From NCBI GenBank assembly GCA_965240325.2, contig OZ251223.1, forward strand, positions 1,860,001 to 1,924,000: a stretch of DNA of 64,000 bases. Direction: 5' to 3'. Both the position numbers and the translations under genes were made by a program. The stretch comes from Rebecca billardiae RCC1528 (lineage: Eukaryota > Haptophyta). Position 1 is the stretch's first letter. Each line of letters opens with the position of its first letter. Of this stretch, positions 56,025-64,000 are shown piece by piece. The notes under the pieces are model-generated. The model was given only the letters and a program-made list of their open reading frames with translations. It was not told the origin of the DNA and did not search any database.

Positions 56025-56996
56025 GTGCGATTGCCTGAGCCTCGTACGTCGTAGCACCTCGTCTTCGATCACCGCGCGCCGAGCACGTCGGTGCAGTTTG
56101 CTCCGACCCGCAAAGGCCGGCGCATGCTCGAGACAAGCGATTCTCTCCGCATATGATTGCGCGGGAGCCATCGAGTACAACGCGGCCAAGTGACTGGAAG
56201 ATGCTTACTTGAGGGGCACTTATCGACGACGAGGTCGCCGCCAGCGCGGCCCAGGCATTCACCGTGAGGTGAACTGATGTCTATAGCTACTCCTAAGCCA
56301 CGCTGTCAGCCGTCAGTGATTGAATTGCCCTTGCTGTAGCGGCCCTGGCGCGCGCACTTGCGGGGCGGCGAGGTGCGCGGCGTCGCCATCCTGCCGCGTA
56401 AAAAGGTATGTAACCTGAAAACCTCTCGACCACGTAACTTGGGAGTTGGGAAGATTTGATCGGGCGACCCGGATAAAGCGCGCAGGCCGGATCAGATGGG
56501 CAAGCAAATGTGTATATATATATATGTAATGATGATGCGAATCTAATTGAATCCAAGACGGAAATGTACACGCTTGTCTCTGGGATACAGTAAGTGTTCT
56601 AATTGCGCCTGGAGTACTTTTCTGACGCGAATAATAAATGACGGCATTTATTATAATAATAATGATTATAATTATAATAATACGCAGTATTAATGTACCT
56701 ACCCCATATGTACAAAATCAAAACAACTACGCGAATAATACATGGTATTTGTAAAAAAAATTAACACTACGCAATGTAATATTTTTAAAACATTGTAATA
56801 TATGATCTGAAAAATACTACACCATATTTAATTCGGTTGCGATGTTTTTCTGCAGCACAGTAACCTGCTCGGGTTGCAGCAGCGCGGCGTGAGGGACAGG
56901 ATTACCCGTCTAATAAGTGTACATAGTAGAACACCTGCTATCGGGCCAATTGTGAATGCTGTATTTGGCACAACTCCTCAACCTCTACGCCTGCTG

Positions 56997-57767
56997 CCAT
57001 CATCACATGCATAGTAGAGCTAGAGACGACGACGTTGGCGAGCCGAGACCGGATACGGGATGATAGATTTTTTAAAATTCCCCTCTATAACGGGCTCCGG
57101 GTGATCAGACTGGCGGCCGAAGCCTCCAGCCCTACCCTATAGAGCGCGCGTATTATAGAGAGAGCTCTGCTAGTAGCAGAGACTCCATCAGCATCGAGAG
57201 ACCCCCGCCCCCTCTGGAGGCGGGCTGTCCACAGTGGAGTGGTGTCAAGGCACTTGGTGTCTCGGTCAGTGGTTTGAGGTTGGGTGAGGGTGGTGGTTGG
57301 TTGGGGGCTGGCCAGGGTAGGGCTGGAGGCTTCGGCCGCCAGTCTGATCACCCGGAGCCCGTTATAAAGGCGGGGAATTTTAAAAGAGAGAGGCGCGCGA
57401 TAGATCGATCATCGCGACGAGTAGCAGCAGTCAGCACATTGGACTCGATCATTATAGCAGATTTATTAGAGATCTAGTAGTAGTAGCTTACTAGCTACGA
57501 CTGCTACGACGACTAAGATAACGAGCGGCCGCCCGCGCCGTGCTGAGCCGCGTGCTACTGCCGCGGCAGCATTGCGGCTTCAGATTCTATGAGCCGATGG
57601 CATACACCGCCAGCTAGCTGCTCTATGAAGCCTGACGAGTAGCGCTGACGACGAGCTCAGAGCTATCGTGGCCTGCGCCACTGCCAGCAGCTTGAAGTGT
57701 GCTGCATGAAGACTGCCCGCCGCGTTGTCATCATCATTCGTCTGCAGCCGGCGATGCCTGCCTCGTG
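56997..57767 (+). repeat. Remainder of R and second copy of S, interrupted by inverted repeats
   Basis: The CACATGCATAG end of R continues into AGAGACGACGAC and the S body (atagatcgatc, AGCTAGCTGCTCTATGAAGCC), ending CATTCGTCTGCAGCCGGCG like the CWC22-linked copy. Two pieces of foreign sequence, 57034-57138 and 57202-57385, split S; they contain long inverted repeats. Confidence 0.75.
57069..57385. mobile_element. Foldback element with ~70-bp inverted repeats inside S
   Basis: 57069-57138 and 57314-57385 are inverted copies about 70 bp long (ATAACGGGCTCCGGGTGATC and CAGACTGGCGGCCGAAGCC are exact), with a 2-bp length difference near the outer end. The spacer still contains part of S, so the structure may come from two insertions in opposite orientation rather than one MITE. 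Confidence 0.55.
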
Positions 57768-58072
57768 CTCCACCGCGCGCAGACGCTTGCGCAGCAGGAT
57801 TGTGTTTGCAAGGCTCTCGAGCAGCAACGTCGGCGCAGCAGCAACCGGGTGCCTCGTCACCGGGGCTGTGTGGTTATTGCCGACATCACTCATCGTCAGT
57901 CGAGGCGCCCCCACTCATCAATCTCATCATGATGCTGATGAGTCTGTTGACTATGCTGTATAATACTGTCAGTGTCGTCACTGATTTAGTCAGCATCATC
58001 AGCGCGGAGTCAAAGCCGCAAAGCGCGCACGCTGCGCTGCTGCCTGCTGCCATCACAATTCACATGCATGAT
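57768..58072 (+). repeat. Repeat R, last copy
   Basis: Runs from CTCCACCGCGCGCAGACGC to CACATGCATG, with an extra ~9 bp in the tail (cacaattcacatg). It keeps the small frame with Trp at the variable Cys/stop codon (GCTGTGTGGTTATTG). Confidence 0.8.
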
Positions 58073-58082
58073 TTATTGCATC

Positions 58083-58484
58083 GTCTAGAGAGACGACGAG
58101 AGACGATAGAGCGCGCGCAGAGAGCTACTACTGGCAGAGACTCATCATCGTCATCGAGAGAGAGTATAGAGGCGCGACGATAGATCGATCGCGACGAGTA
58201 TAGCAGTCAGCACATATTGCGCCATGATGTTTTAAGATCGAGATCTACGACGACTACGAGGCCCGCTGCTGAGCTGCTAGCGCCGAGCATTATTCTACTA
58301 TGAGCATTATACGTACTAGCTACACTCCAGCTAGCTGCTCTATGAAGCCTGACGAGTAGCGCTGACGACGAGCTCAGAGCTATCGTGGCCTGCGCCACTG
58401 CCAGCAGCTTGAAGTCTGCTGCATGAAGACTGCCCGCCGCGTTGTCATCATCATTCGTCTGCAGCCGGCGATGCCTGCCTCGTG
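58083..58484 (+). repeat. Repeat S, copy overlapping the 3' end of CWC22
   Basis: Matches S at 31846-32206 and 57016-57767. Its last ~34 bp (to TGCCTCGTGC) are also the final codons and stop of CWC22 on the other strand (stop 58451-58453). The other S copies are therefore most simply read as duplicates of the CWC22 3' flank. Confidence 0.75.
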
Positions 58485-61400
58485 CGTTTTGTCGGACGCT
58501 CGTGCTGGGCGTCGTCTGCAGAGGCAGCGACACCTGCATCCTTGTCCGGCGTGGGCGAATGGACGCGCTTGCGATCGTCAGCCAAGCCTCCTTCCGGAGA
58601 GCGCTCTTTCCTGTCCGGCTTGCCCTCGCGCCGCTTGTCGCGAGCTTCGCTGCCGCTGCTGCTGCCGCTCGAGCCGCGGCGTGCCCTGCCACCTCCGCGC
58701 CGCCGCTTCCCACTGCTCCGGGTGTCGCCTGAGCTGCCACTCGAGCCACTCGAGCCAGAGCTACCGGAGCTCCTGGTAGAGCCGCTGCTCCCGCTACTGC
58801 CACGACTGCCGCTGCTGCCGCTGCTGCCGCTGCTGCCGCTGCTGCCGCTGCTGCCGCGACTGCGACTGCGGCTGCGGCTGCGGCTGCGGCTGCGGCTGCG
58901 GCTGCGGCTGCGGCTGCGGCTGCGGCTGCGGCTGTCGCTGTCGCTGTCGCTGCCACTGCCGCTGCCGCTGGTGCTGCCGCTGCTGCCGCTGCTGCCGCTG
59001 CTGCCGCTGCTGCCGCTGCTGCCGCTGCTGCCACGGCTACCACTGCTGCTGGTGCTGCCGCTGCTGCTGGTGCTGCCGCTGCTGCCGCTGCCACCAGAGG
59101 AGGAGGAGGAGGACGACGACGAGGAGGACGAGGAGCCACTGCTGCCACGCCTTGCCGGCGGTGGCGGCGGTGGCGGCGGTGCCTGGCGCTGCTGCGCGAG
59201 CATGAGCTTGGGCGCGTTCTTCAGGTGCTCGCGCAGCCCGTCGGTCAGCCCACCAAGCCCTGCGGGCGCACACGCACGCCACGCCCCAGGGGCCACGCCC
59301 GCCACGGTGAGAGGGCGGCGCCGGGCGCACAGGCGCGCGCGCACGCAACCGGGCGGGGGCCGCACCGATCGAGGTGAAGAAGTTGATTGCAAAGCGCGTG
59401 TTCTTCGGGTTGTCGAACGGGAAGAGGCCCTCGAACGACGGCGCCATCTGCTCCTCGTTGAGACGCGCGCGGAGCGTCTTCAGGCCGAGGAACTCCGAGA
59501 GCTGCGCCAGGCGGCGGGGCGGGCGCGGGGGGCGCGAGCCGTGAGCCGCCGGCGCGCATCGGTGGCACGCACGGCGCGCGCCTCGAGGGGAGGGGGGCGC
59601 GCGCACCTGCTGGAAGAGGATCTTGACGAAGATGCGCGAGGACGACGTGGTCTCCTCCTCGGAGAGCCGGATGTACTCGAGCAGCGTCCACGGCATCGCG
59701 TCCGAGTGCAGCAGGTGCGCGAAGAACTTTGCGATGTTGCGCAGCTTGTTGGTCTCGAGCCGGTGGATCATCGTGTACTGCTTCGCAAAGCACTCGTCGA
59801 AGAGCAGCTGGTACCGCCGGTTGATGCGGCAGAAGCGCTCGCCGAGCATGCCGTAGAACTCGAGGTACGTGCGCTCCTGCGAGCAGCACTCGAGCAGCAT
59901 CGTGCAGATCTCGATCTCCTCGCCCTCCCTGTGGTGGCGCGGCGCGCACACGCACGCGGCGCGCGCGGGCTCAGCGGCGCTCCGCCGCCCGCGCCAGGCC
60001 GCGGCGCGCGCGCGCTCGGCGGTCCGCCCGCGCGGGAGGCGCGCGGCGCGCGCACCGGAGCTTGAGCTTGCACAGCTTGTGCGCGCACTCGTCCACGATC
60101 GCCGAGCTCATGATGGTGAGGTAGATGGTGCGTCGCAGGTTGACGACGTCCTGCTCCGACTTGTCAATGATGCCGCGCGTGCCGTCCGGCCGGAGGCCCT
60201 CGGCCTGCGCGGCGGCGTCGTCGTCGTCGCTCTCGTCGTCGTCGTCGTCGTCGTCCTCCTCGCCGCTCTCCTCCTCGCTCTCCTCCCCCAGGATCTCCTT
60301 GCGCAGCGCGCCGTACTTGGCCTCGTTCGCCTCGTACTCCGGGTCGAGGCTGAAGTAGTCGAGCCGCTCCTCGAGCTCGAGCTCGTCGTCCAGCATCAGC
60401 TCGTGCGTGATCTGGTCGTCGGCGTCGACGATGTCGAGGGCGGGCACCACGCCCGGGTGCTCCGCGAACTTGGCCTTGCGCTTCGCGAAGAGCTGCTCGA
60501 TCGTGTACTGCACGCGCTTGTCGAGCTGCCCCTCATGCAGCACGGCGCGCAGCCGCTCAAAGACGTGCGTCAGCCCGGCGGGCGAGACCTCGGAGAGCGT
60601 GTGCCCGACCTCGGTGGCGAAGGTGCACGCGATCTCGACGGAGTGGTCGGTGGGTTGCTCCAGCATCACCGTGAGGATCTGCAGCGCGAGGATCTCGTGC
60701 GCCACCTGCTGGTTCACCAGGTGCGCGATGAAGCGGCACAGCGTGAGGCACATGCCCTTGTCGTTGCGCTTGAACGCGCGCCGGAACTGGCTGATGACGC
60801 GCTTGAGCAGGAGCTCGCCGATCTCGGGCATCTTGGTGTTCACCACGGCGATCAGCGCCGCGTACACGTTCGTGAACGCGGGCGACGCCATCTGCGACTT
60901 GAGCAGCGAGCGCACGAGCAGCGCGCGGCCGCGCACGATGTTCTCCCCAAAGAGCTCGAGCACGATGCCCTTCAGGTTGGTCACGTTCACCTTGTTCACC
61001 AGGCCTGCGGGGGCGACGCGCGGTGGCGTGGGTGTGAGCCGTGAGCGCCGGCGGCGCGGCGCGGCGCGCGGGCGCGGCGCGCCCGCCACCGCGCGCGCTG
61101 CGCTGCGCCGCACCGTTGATGGACTTCTTGAGCGCCTCCCACGTCATCCGCTGGTACTCGGCCGAGCTCTTGTCCTGCACGTCGCGCATCATCTGCGCGA
61201 GCTTGTACGGCGGGATGTACACGCCGCCCGTCCGCCCGCCGCCGCGCCCCTCGCCCCCCGCCGCGCGCTCGAGGGCGACCTTCGTCGGGTCCTCGGGCAT
61301 GGGCTTGTCGCGCTCGCGCGCGCGCGTCACCTTGGAGCCGTTCTGCTCCGGCTCGCGCGGCTGCGCGGGCCGCGGGCTCGCCGGGCGCTCGTCGTCGGGG

Positions 61401-61693
61401 GCACGCGCATCGTCGTCGGGCATGCGGCGCTCTGTGCGCTCGGCACCACCCTTCGGCCTAGAGCCCTCCTCGTCCGCAAAGTGCACCCTCGGCCGAGCCG
61501 CACCCTCGGCGCGCGCGCGAGACTTCTTGCGAGCGCCAGCCGCGGCATCCGGCTCGCTGCCCGAGCGGCTGCCCGAGCCATCGCTGCTCGACCCAGACGA
61601 GGACGAGCTCCCGCTGCTTCCGCTCCGACCGTCCTTTGCGCCGCCTGCGCCGCCGCCATCATCGTCGTCGTCGTCCCGGTGGCTGCCTCGCAT
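58451..61693 (-). CDS. CWC22: Pre-mRNA-splicing factor CWC22, 5 exons
   Basis: Exons 61693-61114, 61004-60056, 59928-59607, 59501-59366 and 59259-58451 join in frame to 931 aa; introns of 109, 127, 105 and 106 bp are GT-AG. CWC22 is a spliceosome component that loads eIF4A3 and so seeds exon-junction complexes. An acidic/Ser-rich N-terminus leads to [14 protein letters not shown] and [18 protein letters not shown], then the MIF4G domain ([50 protein letters not shown]), an acidic loop ([14 protein letters not shown]), then the MA3 domain ([60 protein letters not shown]). The tail is an SR/GS-rich low-complexity region. An in-frame ATG at 61771 would add 26 residues. Identity is certain; exact splice sites are inferred. 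Confidence 0.95.
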
Positions 61694-62422
61694 GGCGCAC
61701 GCGGCTGCGCGCCAGCCCTGTCTCTGTCGCTTTGTCTTGTGGACACGGGCTCCGGACTTTACAACTTGCAAGATGGAGCCCGGGCGTGGTCCGGAAACTC
61801 GTCACTGACTCAGTCTGCAGTCAGTCAGTCACAACTTCCAACTGTCGATCGTACAGGAAGTAGTTCGTAACAATCTGACCGACCGACGGCGACGCGTCGC
61901 AAAGAGCTATCATTGATCGACGTACGTCACTCTGCGCCAGCCCGATGTCGTAGAGAAGACCGCTTCGTCGCCAATCGTCGGCCTCGGCGGCCTCGGTCTC
62001 GGCCTCGGCCGGTGACTCGATAGTCGGTGAGGTGACTGATGGTGACAGGTGAGTCAGGCCGCGCCGCGTGGACGCGCGTCGGGACGTGGTGCGTCACTCC
62101 GCGCTCCGCAGGCGCTGGCAGCGCCGGGCCTGGCCTTCCGGTGCTGCAGCTGCCGGCCTGCCGGCCGTCACGACACACCACTGCCTTCGTCGGCGTGGCA
62201 CATCGGCGGCGTCCCACGACACAAAGTAACAGTGCAGCCCGTCTGGTGCCGTCGGGCGCCAGACGGGTGGCTCCTTGTGCCTCGCAGCCGTGCAGCCGGC
62301 AGCGCAGATGTTTTGTACCACTGTGCTTCATCACTCACTTTGTGCTCGCTCAGGCTCTAATGGCGCTGTCCTCCACACGCCAGCGCGTGCCGCCGCCCTC
62401 CGACCGCGGAGCGCCGCGCTGC
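61694..62422. other. Intergenic region between RAB7 3' end and CWC22 start
   Basis: 729 bp holding the presumed CWC22 promoter and the RAB7 3' flank. Visible structure: CCCGTCTGG and CCAGACGGG form a 9-bp perfect hairpin at about 62238-62267, and there are gcctcggcctcgg short repeats near 61980. No gene seen. Confidence 0.5.
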
Positions 62423-63437
62423 TCAGCACGCGCAGTTCTGCGACCCTGGCTTCTCCTTTTGGTCGTTGAGGTCGATTGTGTCCGGCAGGTAGCTGCGCGC
62501 GCGAGCACGCGGCGTGCGCGGTCGGGCGGGCGGGCGGTGCCGGTCCGTCAAGGGAAGCCGCGCCGCGCGGGGCGGGGCGGGCGGGCGGGGCGGGCGGCGC
62601 GCACATGTCCTCCTCCTGCTCCTGTTTGAGCGCATTCTTCGCGATCACCTGGAACGCCTGCTCCACGTTGATGTTGTCCTTGGCGCTCGTCTCGAAGAAG
62701 GGGATGTTTCCCTTGGCCTGGCACCACGAGAGCGCGCGCTTCTGCGACACCTGCTCGGCAGCGCGCGCGCGCGCGCGGGTGTGTGTGGGCGGGTGCGGCC
62801 GGGCGCGGCGGCGAGGTACGAGCAGCGGCGCGGTGTGCGGCGCGGCGGTGCGCCGCGCGCAGTGCGTACGATGCGCGTGTCCATATCGACCTTGTTGCCG
62901 AGGACGACGAACGGGAAGTTGTCAGGGTCGCGCGGCCCCGCCTGGATGAGGAACTCGTCGCGCCAGCTGTCAAGGTTCTCGAACGTCTTGGCGACGTTGA
63001 CGTCGAAGACGAGCACACACGAGTCCGCACCCCGGTAGAAGGCCACGCCGAGGCTCTGAAACCTCTCCTGCCCTGCAGTGTCCCAGATCTGCGCGGGCGT
63101 GCGCACCGGGCACGCGCATGCTTTGCCTCAGAGCCGCCCAGCACCGGAGGCGAAGGGGGCGCGGGGGGCGGACCTGCATGGTGACTAGCCTGTCGTCGAT
63201 AGTGACCTCTTTCGTCAGGAAGTCAGCCCCAATCGTCGCCTTGTACTGGTTGCTGAACTTCTTGTTCACGTACCTGCGCGCCCGGGGCGCGGAGGGCGGT
63301 CAGGCCCCAGCGCGCGCGCGCGCGTGGGGCCGGGCTGCGCGCGGGCGGCTTGTCACGCACTGGTTCATCAGGCTCGTCTTGCCGACACCACTGTCACCAA
63401 GGATGATCACCTTCAACAGCACCTTCTTGCCCGGCAT
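62423..63437 (-). CDS. RAB7: Small GTPase Rab7, 5 exons
   Basis: Exons 63437-63361, 63273-63174, 63088-62870, 62750-62605 and 62492-62423 give 203 aa (human RAB7A has 207); introns of 87, 85, 119 and 112 bp. Rab7 controls late-endosome and lysosome/vacuole traffic. All nucleotide-binding boxes are present: GDSGVGKTS (P-loop), the [13 protein letters not shown] effector loop, WDTAGQE, GNKVD and ETSAK. Rab7-specific stretches include [48 protein letters not shown] and [11 protein letters not shown]. The C-terminus QNCAC carries the CxC double geranylgeranylation motif. The start at 63437 matches the family start (MPGKKVLLK). Confidence 0.96.
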
Positions 63438-63617
63438 CGTGCGGGCGGGTGTCCGCCCGCAAGCAGCGATTCGTCACGAGCGTGCGGGTCCTTGGACCGT
63501 GGAGATACCCCAGCAAGCAAGCGCTGACCAACCGGCGGTGCGGGCGATGGCCGCCAAACGCGCGAGCGGCTCAAGGGCTTGTGCACCGCTTGCAAGAAGG
63601 GTCTGCGTCGCGCACGG
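63438..63617. promoter_or_regulatory. Shared divergent promoter region of RAB7 and CNX1-like gene
   Basis: Only 180 bp separate the two start codons, which point away from each other, so both promoters must lie here or overlap the genes. No TATA box is evident. Role inferred from geometry. Confidence 0.45.
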
Positions 63618-64000
63618 ATGATCTCGATCGACGAGGCCGTCGACATCGCCCTCGCGCACGCCGCGCGGCTGGAGCCGGTGCGGCTGCGGCTCGACGAGGC
63701 GCTCGACTGCGTGATAGCCGAGGACGTGCGCGCGGCGCAGCCGCATCCCCCCTTCCGAGCCTCCATCAAGGACGGGTACGCGGTGCGCGCGGGTGACGTG
63801 CTGAGCGCCGGGACCGAGCTCGACGTGGTCGGCGACAGCCGCGCGGGTTGCCGCGAGCCGCCGCGAATCGAGGCGGGCCAGGCGTGTTACGTGACCACGG
63901 GCGCGCCTGTCCCCGCCGGCGCCGACGCCGTCGTCGAGGTCGAGCGCACGACGCTCACCGGGGCTGACGGCGGCCGGCGCGTTTGCATCCAGCGCGTGCC
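63618..64000 (+). CDS. CNX1: Molybdenum insertase, CNX1/MoeA (E-domain) type, partial
   Basis: Open from ATG at 63618 to the window edge (127 codons seen). CNX1E/MoeA/gephyrin-E proteins insert molybdenum into molybdopterin. Family hallmarks: MISIDEAVDIALAHA at the start (as in plant CNX1), a VIAEDVRAAQPHPPF strand, the ASIKDGYAVRAGD motif, the DSRAG turn, then YVTTGAPVPAGADAVVEVE. The E domain is N-terminal here, as in plant CNX1 and bacterial MoeA, not after a G domain as in animal gephyrin. No intron in the visible part. Whether a G domain follows lies beyond the window. Confidence 0.88.
   Translation, partial: MISIDEAVDIALAHAARLEPVRLRLDEALDCVIAEDVRAAQPHPPFRASIKDGYAVRAGDVLSAGTELDVVGDSRAGCREPPRIEAGQACYVTTGAPVPAGADAVVEVERTTLTGADGGRRVCIQRV

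Larger units (their letters stand above)
51945..56988. mobile_element. 5044-bp DNA-transposon-like element with TIRs, 8-bp target duplication and two satellite arrays
   Basis: The left end (51945-51968) and right end (56965-56988) are 24-bp inverted repeats differing at three positions; the shared core is GAGGTTGAGGAGT(C/T)GTGCC. GCCTGCTG flanks both sides as an 8-bp target duplication, and the uninterrupted site exists at 31822-31829. An 8-bp duplication fits hAT-type elements, but no transposase is visible, so this is non-autonomous. The interior has an AT-rich left part (52020-52470), a ~160-bp array, a ~106-bp array, a duplicated 134-bp block with a GC hairpin (55674-56024), and a right part with AT-rich islands (56510-56850). 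Stretch 56025-56964 shows no gene. Confidence 0.8.
34167..57960 (+). repeat. Segmental duplication, unit 2 (with a later transposon insertion)
   Basis: Matches unit 1 (14611-32376) in order: leader, upstream ORF, giant gene, R, S, R. It is longer because of a 5044-bp element at 51945-56988 and an inverted-repeat insertion in S. The leader 34167-35061 carries small deletions and insertions relative to 14611-15501 and no gene. Confidence 0.9.

Noticed and set aside
58207-59148. Ala-rich and Leu-rich frames opposite the CWC22 tail
   Set aside because: Frames of the triplet-rich SR/GS-coding microsatellite; the CWC22 frame continues from the MA3 domain by a phase-correct splice.

Overview
The window is eukaryotic nuclear DNA from a high-GC unicellular alga. 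Evidence: spliced genes with short GC-rich GT-AG introns (85-179 bp), long Ser-Pro (pherophorin/extensin-like) tracts, and housekeeping genes for splicing factor CWC22, Rab7 and a plant-order CNX1/MoeA protein. A haptophyte, pelagophyte or prasinophyte-like alga would fit; the sequence alone does not decide. No rRNA, tRNA, CRISPR or prokaryotic operon was found.

Layout. 1-1928 (minus): the 5' part of a secreted protein, cut by the window edge, possibly with a tubular lipid-binding (BPI-like) fold. 1985-10120: two tandem repeat-rich elements sharing ends (inverted ACTAATCAG termini, 334-bp right-end repeat). The first carries a ~183-bp satellite; the second carries a short piece of it plus a broken DIRS-type reverse transcriptase/RNase H remnant. 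10404-12777 (plus): a four-exon FAM114A/Noxp20-like gene. 12778-14610: gene-poor DNA with a possible MITE.

The core (14611-57960) is a tandem segmental duplication. Each unit holds an upstream Ser-Pro-rich ORF ending in an FG-GAP-like piece, followed by a giant gene (4279 and 4418 aa predicted). The giant protein has a signal peptide, integrin-alpha-like FG-GAP beta-propeller(s), SPPP stalks, one or two copies of a ~150-residue module, a ~780-870 residue SPPP stalk, REJ/PKD-like ectodomain, EGF-like element, a textbook GPS cleavage motif, and five membrane segments resembling part of polycystin-1. The two copies are almost identical toward the C-terminus but their N-terminal domains have been reshuffled. 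Downstream of each copy lie repeat families here called R and S. In the second copy R is split by a 5044-bp DNA-transposon-like element (24-bp inverted termini, 8-bp target duplication) carrying two satellite arrays; the first copy keeps the unoccupied site.

The right end holds three housekeeping genes: CWC22 (minus, 5 exons), RAB7 (minus, 5 exons) and the start of a CNX1/MoeA-type molybdenum insertase gene (plus), head-to-head with RAB7 across 180 bp. Exon boundaries were set by hand from GT-AG signals, reading-frame phase and family alignment from memory; they await transcript support.
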